From WVZH01 sp034430895 (GTDB lineage: Bacteria > Chloroflexota > Anaerolineae > Anaerolineales > E44-bin32), in contig DAOUDW010000025.1 in the NCBI GenBank assembly GCA_034430895.1, forward strand, positions 1 through 35,224: DNA of 35,224 nucleotides, given 5' to 3'. Positions 15,627-23,225 of this stretch are shown here, piece after piece. Within the stretch, counting starts at the first letter, position 1. The number at the start of each line of letters is the position of its first letter. The position numbers and the translations under genes are program-made. Below the pieces are notes generated by a model. That model had not been told where the DNA came from and searched no databases. It was given only the letters and a program-made list of their open reading frames with translations.

Positions 15627-16628
15627 ATGAAGCAAACCATCCTCTGCCTTTTGGCTCTGGCAATCCTGCTTACGAGCTGTCATACGCCCGCAACGGTACC
15701 GACTGTGCCGTCAACCCCGGTAGCGACAGCAATTGAACTGGCAAAAGACGTGGACATCTCACCGCTCGACATCCAACATTATCCTCGTGTTGACGGCTCA
15801 ACATCAGCCTTGCCCCTGCAAACCACACTGGCGTGCGAAATTCTGCAGATTCATTGTATCTGGATGTTCGATATGTTCGCACCGACCCTGCATGTGGTTC
15901 CCAGCCCAGGCGTTGGCGACATCGGCAAGCAGAATCTCATTCAAAACCTGTGGCACAACGGCACACACGGTTCGTATATGAATTTGATCAACGGGGAAAC
16001 GGATTTCATTCTCGTGGCGCGCCAGCCATCGCAGGACGAAGAACAGGCAGCCGCAGAAGCCGATGTGGAACTCGAAATCCATGCCGTCGCCCTGGATGCC
16101 TTCGTCATTCTGGCGAACGTTGAAAACCCGGTGGAGAGTTTGGAGCAAGAAGAGATTCGCGCCATTTACACCGGCGACATCACCACTTGGGATCAGGTGG
16201 GAGGAAAACCACAAGACATCAGCCCCTATCAACGCAATCGCAACTCCGGCAGTCAGGAATTGATGGAGAAATTGATCATGCGCGGCGAAGTCATGATCGA
16301 TGCACCCGAGATGATCCTTGAGGGCATGATGGGGCCGATCAATGCCCTGGCCTCCGACCCGCTGGGAATCGGTTACTCCGTCTATTTTTACGCAACGTTT
16401 ATCTATCCCCTGGAAGAGATCAAGCTGCTCGCCGTCGATGGGGTCTATCCCCAAGCGGACACCATCGACGATCGTTCCTACCCGCTGACCACGGAGGTCT
16501 ACGCCGTCATCCGGGCAGATACGGCAGCTGAGGATACCGCTCGAATCCTGTATGAATGGTTGCTTACCGCGAAGGGACAGGAAGCAGTTGCACGCAGCGG
16601 ATACGTCCCCCTTCTGACGTTGGAGTAA
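15627..16628 (+). CDS. PstS-like periplasmic substrate-binding lipoprotein
   Basis: The protein has 333 residues from ATG 15627 (AGGAG at a good distance). The signal ends in a lipobox, LLTSC (Cys18). The mature protein has PRVDGSTSALPL (about 53-64), the phosphate-binding loop pattern of PstS-like proteins. It also has NLINGETDFILVARQPS, VALDAFVILANVENPVESL, IRAIYTGDITTWDQVGG, YQRNRNSGSQELMEKLI and ARILYEWLLTAKGQEAVARSGYVPL, all standard PBP_like_2 features in the usual order. Family members deliver phosphate or a related oxyanion to an ABC permease. No pstC, pstA, pstB or phoU gene is adjacent, so it is an orphan binding protein and may sense rather than import. Confidence 0.85.
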   Translation: MKQTILCLLALAILLTSCHTPATVPTVPSTPVATAIELAKDVDISPLDIQHYPRVDGSTSALPLQTTLACEILQIHCIWMFDMFAPTLHVVPSPGVGDIGKQNLIQNLWHNGTHGSYMNLINGETDFILVARQPSQDEEQAAAEADVELEIHAVALDAFVILANVENPVESLEQEEIRAIYTGDITTWDQVGGKPQDISPYQRNRNSGSQELMEKLIMRGEVMIDAPEMILEGMMGPINALASDPLGIGYSVYFYATFIYPLEEIKLLAVDGVYPQADTIDDRSYPLTTEVYAVIRADTAAEDTARILYEWLLTAKGQEAVARSGYVPLLTLE

Positions 16629-16663
16629 CGTAGACTTTGCAGAATGGAATAGGTTGTTTGCCG

Positions 16664-16695
16664 AGCCTGGGTTGAGAATCAAAAACGCCCAGGCT
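16664..16695. terminator. Hairpin between convergent genes
   Basis: AGCCTGGG (16664-16671) pairs with CCCAGGCT (16688-16695) around a 16-base loop, between the PstS-like gene and the next minus-strand gene. There is no T run after the stem on either strand, so termination strength is uncertain. Confidence 0.45.
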
Positions 16696-16721
16696 GCGGT
16701 ATTTCATGAGTTGCTGAGATC

Positions 16722-17165
16722 TCAAATGGGAAGAGGTCCCGTATCCGGCATTCTGTTGAAGACAGTCGTTTTTCCGCCGGTTTCTTGATCACTGAGAAGA
16801 AAACCGCGGGATTCGAGAAAATCCTCCAGAGAAGCGCAGAAAATCGAGAAGTCCTTCGACTTGGACTCCGGAAGTGGTCTGCCCGCCAGATCCTCACGTT
16901 GAAGTGAGATACGAGAGCGACCGTCGGGCACTTTGATCAAATGGATGCTGCCGATGCTGCTTTCAAGCTCTGGAGGCCGATGAGCCCCAACCAAATTCGG
17001 AAAAATGGATACCCGTAAAGCGGCGACATTCGGCATGACTCGTAGTGAACCGGGGTCACCCCGAAGGGACCACAGGAAATATCCTAGCTTCTGGCAACCT
17101 TCCAGGATAAGAGCCATCGTTTCCCCCAAATCACATTGGACGTATAAAATCGTCGCTGGCTCCAT
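16722..17165 (-). CDS. Hypothetical protein (147 residues)
   Basis: ATG 17165 is chosen because GGGGGAGGGCAG lies directly upstream; the frame is open 24 codons further but without a ribosome binding site. The protein is soluble, without signal peptide or membrane segment. It begins EPATILYVQCDLGETMALIL and continues GCQKLGYFLWSLRGDPGSLRV. A later part, HLIKVPDGRSRISLQREDLAGRP, is followed by ESKSKDFSIFCASLEDFLESRGF. I do not recognise a family. It lies downstream of, and on the same strand as, the zinc-ribbon gene, but a terminator separates them. Confidence 0.65.
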   Translation of the reverse strand: MEPATILYVQCDLGETMALILEGCQKLGYFLWSLRGDPGSLRVMPNVAALRVSIFPNLVGAHRPPELESSIGSIHLIKVPDGRSRISLQREDLAGRPLPESKSKDFSIFCASLEDFLESRGFLLSDQETGGKTTVFNRMPDTGPLPI

Positions 17166-17362
17166 CTGCCCTCCCCCGGGCTGAATAAACCGCAATTCGA
17201 TACTGATTGATATATTGACATCTTGAAAGCAATACATTCTATCATGTATTCAAACCCAAAGCGATATTCTTCATGTCCTATTCACAATTCCGAAGCGATT
17301 GTATCTGAGCTGGAATAGAATGACGCAATGCTTGTAGACGCATATTCAATCAGAAGCTGCGT

Positions 17363-17392
17363 AAAAAAGGAGATCACTTCATCGTGATCTCC
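17363..17392 (-). terminator. Terminator of the zinc-ribbon protein gene
   Basis: GGAGATCAC (17369-17377) pairs with GTGATCTCC (17384-17392) around TTCATC; on the minus strand a run of six T follows (complement of 17363-17368). It lies about 40 bases after the stop codon at 17431. Confidence 0.85.
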
Positions 17393-17430
17393 ATTCTCAA
17401 AAATTGAGTATCTTGCCCGAGGGAATATCT

Positions 17431-19212
17431 TTATGCCGCTTTGAGATCCAAACCAGTCTGATTGGACAGATCGTCTCCTTTATCTTCCTCGAATGACTGT
17501 GCATCGAGCATGGGATCAAATTCATCGATCGTCTCACCGGAGACAGCAACCCGGATTTTCCCATTTTCTGGAACGATGATGGGTTGCATCCATTCGATAA
17601 AGGACCAGCCTCGCTCCCAATCCTCTTTCTGCATTTCCTCTCTCTCAGGAATGTACTCTTCTGGAATGGGAAGCCCTCGCTCATATAAATTCTGCAGCAA
17701 ATCCACATAGTCGTTGCGCAACAATGCGTAGGCGTGACTGACGTCCGTAGTGTCGCCGAACAACTCCTCGACGGCATACTGATCCTCATTCTCCATCGCC
17801 TCGAGTTGATTCTTGAGAATCTCAATCTGCTGCTCTCGCTGGACGATCGCCGTCTGGCGATTGACCATCAGATCGTGCAGCAAGCAACGACTCACCTTAT
17901 CTAACTCATCGTTTGCATACAAATCCCCCCAAAGTGATAATTCTCGATCCATCAATTCGATGAATTTGGGCTGCCAATATTCGATATCCCGTTGCCAAAC
18001 GTCTATGAGTAACTCTCGGTCCTGGGGATATTCCGCATCCTCCACAGGTTCGTAATCTGCCGAGAACAATTCATATGTTTCTTCCCAGGCTCGCCAGACT
18101 TCGATCAATGAATCAAGCGATGCACGCCAGAGCGATTCACAAGCCTCGAAAGTAACACCTGTTTCTTCTGGTTCAACTATTTCTTCGTTCTCTTCTTCCA
18201 GGTCGAGATGCGCTTCAATATCACCATTGAGATCGTCGCGATCATTTCCTTCTCCGATGGCGGCTGCAGTATCCTCGGGATAGACAAGTTCGACATCTTC
18301 ATAGGTGTTTTCTTCCGTGGGCTCAAGCGACACCACAATATCAGGCTGTTTCCCCTGGAATCTATCCATGGGGTGTGCCTTCTTGGTCTTGTTCTCACGC
18401 ATCACTTCATCGATCAACTTTTGGAGGAACACGCCGTTATCCAACTCGGATAGCTGCTTCTTTGAGAACACCATGAGATTTGAAATGACGACGACCATGC
18501 CGCGACCGAAGTAGCAGGCCGCAAGAATGGGATATCCTTCAACCCAGGCCAGTTCGAAAGCCGGTTCGATTACATCAAGAAAGAATCCTCCGCTGCCATG
18601 AAAATCACCCAAACGAAAAGCGCTTACGCTATCCAGGATCGGATGTCGCGCCATATCGGCCTGGTAGATCGTAACGTCTCCCACCGTCTCATGAGAAAAC
18701 GAAATCCCGAATGGCTTGGTCAATGCACTTAGCCTTTCCGCATCCGACAATCTATCGCCCATCACAAGCAGACAACCGCCATTTTCCACATACTGCTTCA
18801 TATAAGCGATCTCATCCTCTTGCCATCGATCTGCTTTTCGATCGAGCAACCAGGATTTCTCAGGTCCGCCCACGATGACCATTTTTACCCCTTCCAACTT
18901 GGAACCCTGGAAAGGACCTTTCTTTTCGACAAGTAGACGGCCGCGTCTGCGCAAGTACTCCTTGAAGGAATTGAAATCTTCCGACCACGTACGTTCCTTG
19001 TGCGATTCATCAATCATGATCTTGGATCGAAGTTCACACCAGGGACCATCCGCGAAAACCGAGAGATTGCCTGCAGGCTCTGGCTGGTGCCAGGGCGTAG
19101 ATGGGAGTTCGGAGTCTTCCGCCGGAAGAGTTGAATTCCCACTTTCCGCGTTACAGAAAAGACACGTATCCGATTCACTCACGAGCTCTGATCCACACGA
19201 TTTACAAATCAC
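17431..19212 (-). CDS. Zinc-ribbon protein with GATase-like domain and acidic helical C-terminus
   Basis: The protein has 593 residues. GTG 19212 is preferred: GGAGG sits six bases before it, while the TTG two codons earlier touches that site. The N-terminus is a zinc ribbon, CKSC (3-6) and CLFC (17-20). Residues about 65-285 look like a DUF4350/glutamine-amidotransferase-like fold: KMVIVGGPEKSWLLDRKADR, QYVENGGCLLVMGDRLSD, ADMARHPILDSVSAFRLGD and GRGMVVVISNLMVFSKKQL. A very acidic stretch (about 315-355, EEENEEIVEPEETG) follows. The last about 240 residues are rich in W, E and L and predicted helical. No membrane segment or signal is seen, so it is probably cytoplasmic. I know no protein with this exact architecture; function unknown. 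Confidence 0.75.
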   Translation of the reverse strand: MICKSCGSELVSESDTCLFCNAESGNSTLPAEDSELPSTPWHQPEPAGNLSVFADGPWCELRSKIMIDESHKERTWSEDFNSFKEYLRRRGRLLVEKKGPFQGSKLEGVKMVIVGGPEKSWLLDRKADRWQEDEIAYMKQYVENGGCLLVMGDRLSDAERLSALTKPFGISFSHETVGDVTIYQADMARHPILDSVSAFRLGDFHGSGGFFLDVIEPAFELAWVEGYPILAACYFGRGMVVVISNLMVFSKKQLSELDNGVFLQKLIDEVMRENKTKKAHPMDRFQGKQPDIVVSLEPTEENTYEDVELVYPEDTAAAIGEGNDRDDLNGDIEAHLDLEEENEEIVEPEETGVTFEACESLWRASLDSLIEVWRAWEETYELFSADYEPVEDAEYPQDRELLIDVWQRDIEYWQPKFIELMDRELSLWGDLYANDELDKVSRCLLHDLMVNRQTAIVQREQQIEILKNQLEAMENEDQYAVEELFGDTTDVSHAYALLRNDYVDLLQNLYERGLPIPEEYIPEREEMQKEDWERGWSFIEWMQPIIVPENGKIRVAVSGETIDEFDPMLDAQSFEEDKGDDLSNQTGLDLKAA

Positions 19213-19589
19213 GTTCAACCTCCTGGGACGACTGGCTTGAGTCCTGGGATGCCATGAAGAATGAAACCAATCCTGCCCGCACTCACGATCTGGTAACTAC
19301 CTCACGAAGATTATTATTTGCGTCCCTCCGAATGTAGACCATAGGAAGCATCATCCGGGAACAATCACATCACGTTGTACACATTATTGCAGAGAGATTT
19401 GAATTTGAGCTTTACAGATGGCTTACGGTTCAATGCGGTCGATAAATGCCATTATCGACCAAACCCCGGGTTTTATACAGAATCACATCGGTGGACAAGA
19501 GGAATACTTGTGTCAAGTATTACGAAGAGCCAACAGTAGAAATCAATGCGGAATAGTACTCGAGCGGAAGGAAGCCCTTGCGCATGCAG
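19213..19589. other. Intergenic region with two short hairpins
   Basis: These 377 bases show no credible gene. They contain two perfect hairpins: GGTCGATAA/TTATCGACC (19437-19445, 19452-19460; loop ATGCCA) and AATACTTG/CAAGTATT (19502-19509, 19513-19520; loop TGT). Neither has a T run. The promoter of the zinc-ribbon gene should lie here. Confidence 0.45.
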
Positions 19590-20432
19590 CTACGATTCCG
19601 TCGATGATGTGACATCATAGGAAACAAAAAACTGACCTTCGCCATCAAACGCAGCCGCGTCGTAGTAAAGGGCATGCAACCGAAATGCCGCCCCAGGATG
19701 CAGCAGCGGACCTTCAACGATGCTTGAATATTGCTCCCCTCCGATGATCTTGTTCGCCAGCGTGAGATATAAACGATCCAATACTCCCGCCGATAAAAGA
19801 AGATGATGGACCCTCGGCCCGGCAGCGGAATACACGACCCCATAACCCAGGGTTGTGAGCGACTTTTTTAACACCGAACCATCCACCGTCTCATCCCCCA
19901 CAGCAATGACTTGATCCACTTGATTTTCCATGTTTGCTACTTGCAAACGATCAGCGTTCCGAGTCGTAAACACCAACACTTTTCGATCCCCCCGCCTTAA
20001 TTCATCCGGCACGGGAAACGCCATGCTTTTACTGATCACGGCCAAGTCCGGATAAGGCTTCAGCCCTCGTTCCAGACGCCAATGCTTGAGATCCGCCAGG
20101 TCGGGATCATCATACACACGCAATATATCCTGCGCCTCCCCGCCGGCGAATTCCCGCAAATACCGACCGGAAGTAATCACCAGATCCGCCTGCACGGCAA
20201 GTTCCTGAAACAACCGCCAATCGCGTGGATTGGCGATCTGATCCGGGATCTTTTCCTGACCAGGTGCTGATTCAATCGAAATACGGCCGTCCAAACTGGA
20301 GATGAAATTCGCAAGTATATATATCCGGCCCAACTCGTTTTGCGCGCGGCGTAAATCGTGCGTGAGATAGAGCCCCGTTAATGAAAGCGCACTGGCCGGC
20401 GATGGATAGAGTTGAAACACGTTTTCTTCCAC
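19590..20432 (-). CDS. RibD C-terminal (dihydrofolate-reductase-like) family protein
   Basis: The protein has 280 residues. GTG 20432 is chosen because AAAGG lies six bases upstream; the TTG at 20438 abuts that site. The core matches the RibD-C/DHFR-like fold: IYILANFISSLDGRIS (the SxDG motif), DWRLFQELAVQADLVITSGRYLREF, PYPDLAVISKSMAFPVP, KVLVFTTRNAD, VDGSVLKKSLTTLGYGVVYSAAGPRVHHLLLSAGVLDRLYLTLANKIIGG. Family members reduce a pyrimidine or pterin-like substrate with NADPH; in riboflavin synthesis the partner is a deaminase domain, absent here. No rib gene is adjacent, so a role in riboflavin synthesis is not established. Confidence 0.85.
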   Translation of the reverse strand: MEENVFQLYPSPASALSLTGLYLTHDLRRAQNELGRIYILANFISSLDGRISIESAPGQEKIPDQIANPRDWRLFQELAVQADLVITSGRYLREFAGGEAQDILRVYDDPDLADLKHWRLERGLKPYPDLAVISKSMAFPVPDELRRGDRKVLVFTTRNADRLQVANMENQVDQVIAVGDETVDGSVLKKSLTTLGYGVVYSAAGPRVHHLLLSAGVLDRLYLTLANKIIGGEQYSSIVEGPLLHPGAAFRLHALYYDAAAFDGEGQFFVSYDVTSSTES

Positions 20433-20560
20433 AGGCAACCTTTCCAGGAAACGAGAATGACCGGATAAATCCTATCTTAGCATCATTCTTCCATTTGGCC
20501 CGGTAGCGACAATCTATACTTCATTGACCCTGGGCCCGTAAAAATCATGGATGCCACAGG

Positions 20561-20644
20561 GGATTGCCCCTATAAAATACAATTCACGATGGAATGCAGA
20601 AAATCAACAACCATTCCAACGATGTGCCGTGTAGGGGCGCAACC
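20561..20644 (+). repeat. Dispersed hairpin repeat, copy 2 (unit A)
   Basis: The unit runs from TTGCCCCTATAAAATACAAT to GTAGGGGCGCAACC. Its inner 60 bases closely match copy 1 at 15210-15270 in inverse orientation. Confidence 0.85.
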
Positions 20645-20650
20645 ACGGGG

Positions 20651-20748
20651 GGTTGCCCCTACAAAACCAATTCGCTATGGGATACAGAAGATCAACCGCT
20701 AATCTAATGAGATAACATATAGGGGCTGCCCATTTGGGACAGCCCCAT
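20651..20748 (+). repeat. Dispersed hairpin repeat, copy 3 (unit B)
   Basis: This is a tandem, more diverged copy of unit A. It starts GGTTGCCCCTACAAAAC, continues ATGGGATACAGAAGATCAAC and ends ATAGGGGCTGCCC. Units A and B are joined by the imperfect hairpin TAGGGGCGCAACC/GGTTGCCCCTA, and unit B ends with GGGGCTGCCC/GGGACAGCCCC. Every unit is therefore bounded by GC-rich hairpins. Confidence 0.75.
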
Positions 20749-20774
20749 TCGACGCTAACTTCCCCGTAGAGAAC

Positions 20775-21077
20775 TCAGGGCTCGTAGAGCACAAAGTCGA
20801 AGGTCATGCCATTCTCGTTGTAATGTGTCGGGTGTACCCAACCGTACACGGTATCACCATCGTACTCCGTCTTGAAACAGGCGTATACACTTGTGGCATA
20901 CGAATCGAGGGTGATGGCTGCTTCATAGATATACGCTGACCCCGAACAGCTGAGTTTGGTTGGCTGCGTAGTGACCGCGTCGGCAAATTCGAGGGCCGGC
21001 TTGGCCTCCAGGATGCCCCCATAGTAACTATTGTAGTTATAACGGAAACTTGCCTCCGAGCTGCCGCACGACACTTT
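20775..21077 (-). pseudogene. Detached C-terminal repeat of the NBR1-Ig-like lipoprotein
   Basis: This is an in-frame continuation of the gene upstream, separated only by the TAA at 21078-21080. It reads KVSCGSSEASFRYNYNSYYG, with ACFKTEYDGDTVYGWVHPTHY later, and ends DFVLYEP. It matches residues about 225-335 of the same protein (VISCGHPHADFKYTY, FHTEYDGDVVYGMIQPTDF, NYVTFEP). At the stop, the aligned residue of the other repeat is Glu, so a single GAA to TAA change explains the break. A GTG at 21074 could restart translation, but there is no ribosome binding site and no signal peptide. Confidence 0.8.
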
Positions 21078-22193
21078 TTAACCCGTGGTGAGATCGTAGC
21101 ACTCTTCATCCAGCAGCATGACGAACAAATTGAGATTGGGCATTGTGGTTACTTTTACAATCGGAAACCCGGTTTCGGGCTCGAAGGTGACGTAATTGAA
21201 GGTCAAACCGCCGGCATTGAAATCCGTTGGTTGGATCATACCGTAGACCACATCCCCATCGTACTCGGTGTGGAAGCAGTAGAATTTTCCCGTGGATGAT
21301 TCCGCCGGAAGCGCTAACTGCAACGTCAAGCCATAATACGCAGCATCCCGGCAATCTTCCTGGCTGGGGAAAGTCTCCCGTCCTGCGGAAAACTCGAGTT
21401 CGTTCCAAGGTAGGAGATTGCCGCCTTGCTGGCTGGCGTACGTGTATTTAAAATCCGCATGTGGATGCCCACAGCTAATCACTTCGCCGGAAACGAGATC
21501 GAAACACTGGTTGACCATCATGGTCTCGCCCATCGCCTTGCTGATCGCATCCACCAACGGATACGGATTAAGCGCAACATTGCTGTTTGTTGGCGGCGAG
21601 CTGGTTGGGGTGAGTGTTGGTCCGGGCGTGGCGGCTGCCGTTCCGATGACTTTTATAGCGATACGCTGCGGTGCATTGGCCGGTGAATCTTGCCCAAAAA
21701 CCTCACCGCCGCCGCTTTGTAAACGCCACAAGGACATATACGATCCTGCTTGCAAAGGAGCCGTCATTTCCAGCGTGAAGTCATGGGTCTCGCCCGGCGA
21801 TACGATCGAGCTCATCGCAACGGTGGTCGGGACTCCCAACGTGTCACCGGAAATGAAAGTCAAGGAGTAATTCGAATCCCATACGCAAGTGCCTGTGTTT
21901 TCTAGCGGCCAGACGACCTGGAACGTTTCGCCAGGCTGGAACTCCTGACCAGTGGCGATATTTACCCCACCGGATATTGCAAAGTGGTTCGTGCAGTCCG
22001 AGGACACCTGCGAATGGTTTGCCGAATTCCCCCCAACCTGCGGCGTAGACGTTGGATTGATAGCGGCAACTTCCTGTTTTTCATTCGAAACGCTATCCGC
22101 GGTGTCGGTCTGGTAACTCCAGGTACATCCCACCAGAGAAATCAGCGCGAAGGCAGTGACTCCGATGATAACTGTCTTTCGTAAGATCTTCAT
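21078..22193 (-). CDS. NBR1-Ig-like lipoprotein (prematurely stopped)
   Basis: The protein has 371 residues from ATG 22193 (GGGAGG six bases upstream). It has a lipoprotein signal, TVIIGVTAFALISLVGC (Cys23). An NBR1-type Ig-like domain (about 50-165) follows: FQPGETFQVVWPLENTGTCVW, SPGETHDFTLEMTAP, GSYMSLWRLQSGGGEVFG. After a Thr/Pro linker, one copy of a cysteine-containing repeat (about 225-335) includes CFDLVSGEVISCGHPHADF and FHTEYDGDVVYGM. The protein ends at TAA 21078, at the start of a second copy. The Ig-like domain is common in exported Anaerolineae proteins and probably mediates binding at the surface. The cysteine repeats are not a family I recognise. Confidence 0.85.
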   Translation of the reverse strand: MKILRKTVIIGVTAFALISLVGCTWSYQTDTADSVSNEKQEVAAINPTSTPQVGGNSANHSQVSSDCTNHFAISGGVNIATGQEFQPGETFQVVWPLENTGTCVWDSNYSLTFISGDTLGVPTTVAMSSIVSPGETHDFTLEMTAPLQAGSYMSLWRLQSGGGEVFGQDSPANAPQRIAIKVIGTAAATPGPTLTPTSSPPTNSNVALNPYPLVDAISKAMGETMMVNQCFDLVSGEVISCGHPHADFKYTYASQQGGNLLPWNELEFSAGRETFPSQEDCRDAAYYGLTLQLALPAESSTGKFYCFHTEYDGDVVYGMIQPTDFNAGGLTFNYVTFEPETGFPIVKVTTMPNLNLFVMLLDEECYDLTTG

Positions 22194-22385
22194 TTCATCC
22201 CTCCCGGGATCGCAGGATCTCAATCCCAATACGTTTGATATGTCTCCAAGCCTATCCCGGTGATGTAAGGAGATGATTTCTGTTTGGTAAAAAGCATGTA
22301 ATCGCATGAAAAACATTCGTTCGATCCGCCTGAGGCCAATTCCCCTGCCGTGATCCGCTTCCGAACGATAGTAATGAAAAAGAAA

Positions 22386-22413
22386 CCACCCACTCCGATT
22401 TCAGAGTGGGTGG
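22386..22413 (-). terminator. Terminator downstream of bacterioferritin
   Basis: CCACCCACTC (22386-22395) and GAGTGGGTGG (22404-22413) form a perfect 10-bp stem with an 8-base loop. On the minus strand TTTCTTTTTC follows. It lies about 65 bases after the bfr stop codon. Confidence 0.8.
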
Positions 22414-22479
22414 CCGAGTGTAAGAGTTGGTCGTTTAACCAACCCTACACAGTATACGGATGTATGCGCAGCGGATCGA

Positions 22480-22965
22480 TTACTCTTCTTCCTCTGCTTC
22501 ACCGATTTGTAATGTAAGGTAATTTTCGAGACTCATTTGCTCGATCTGGGTTAGTTGTTTCTCTGCCCAATCGATGTGGTCCTCTTCCATCTTGAGGATC
22601 GTGATCAACAGATCGGCCGTTGCCTCATCTCCCAGTTCGCTGGCCAGGGCGATGCCGTCGTTGTATGCTTTCACAGCACCGGACTCGGCCGCCAGATCGT
22701 TCTGAATCATCTCCGGCACGCTACCGCCAATCGACATGGGAAGGAGCTGATCAACCACAGGCATACCCTCGAGGAAGAGAATACGCTCGATGAGCCATTC
22801 CGCATGATGCATTTCATCGATGGCCTGACCTTCCTTGGCTGCGTGAAGCTCATTGTAGCCCCAGTTGTTGCACATCTCTGAATGAACCATGTACTGGCTG
22901 ATGGCGGTCAATTCGTCCGCCAAAAGTTCGTTTAAATTCTTGATGACTTTCGGGTCGCCTTTCAT
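22480..22965 (-). CDS. bfr: Bacterioferritin
   Basis: This 161-residue iron-storage ferritin starts at ATG 22965 behind GGAGGAAG. It follows E. coli Bfr along its length: MKGDPKVIKNLNELLADELT, IDEMHHAEWLIERILFLEG and EEDHIDWAEKQL. The di-iron ferroxidase ligands are in place (Glu18, Glu51, His54, and Glu/His in MEEDHIDW), and the haem-ligand Met52 is kept in IDEMHH. It should form a 24-subunit cage that oxidises and stores Fe(II). It has an acidic tail (EAEEEE). The gene is divergent from the ATP-cone kinase. A perfect minus-strand TATAAT at 23007-23012 lies 42 bases upstream of the start, but I see no good -35. Confidence 0.95.
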   Translation of the reverse strand: MKGDPKVIKNLNELLADELTAISQYMVHSEMCNNWGYNELHAAKEGQAIDEMHHAEWLIERILFLEGMPVVDQLLPMSIGGSVPEMIQNDLAAESGAVKAYNDGIALASELGDEATADLLITILKMEEDHIDWAEKQLTQIEQMSLENYLTLQIGEAEEEE

Positions 22966-23006
22966 GATCTTCCTCCAGAATTTATCATTTGAGTGTATAT
23001 AATTAG

Positions 23007-23012
23007 ATTATA
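23007..23012 (-). promoter_or_regulatory. Candidate -10 box of bfr
   Basis: TATAAT on the minus strand. Just upstream (about 23017-23038) is an imperfect inverted repeat (CTCTATCGCT...AGCGTATAGAG) that could be an operator. The -35 hexamer is poor, which would fit an activated promoter. Confidence 0.35.
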
Positions 23013-23225
23013 TGGTCTCTATCGCTAAGCGTATAGAGGGTATTCACCATTTTTTCAACGATTCAATTCATTCTCAAGAGCACATTGATGTTATGCGATT
23101 GCATCAGGTATCGTCCAGCAGACTCCTCACTTTGATCTCAACAGCCGCAATGATCTGCGATATGATTACCATGCAGAAAATTCACAGGACAGCTGGTGTT
23201 ACACACTTGGTTCGGGAGGATCGAG

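Larger units (their letters stand above)
20433..20774. other. Intergenic region occupied by a repeat array
   Basis: The 342 bases contain no gene. About 20560-20750 is repeat (see the repeat entries); the rest should carry the promoter for the RibD-C-like gene. Confidence 0.6.

Noticed and set aside
15804..16682. 292-codon open frame on the minus strand
   Set aside because: It lies opposite the PstS-like gene, which has a lipobox, conserved motifs and a ribosome binding site; the reverse frame shows no domain.
19520..19843. 107-codon minus-strand frame overlapping the RibD-C-like gene
   Set aside because: It overlaps the conserved end of that protein in another frame and has low-quality composition.
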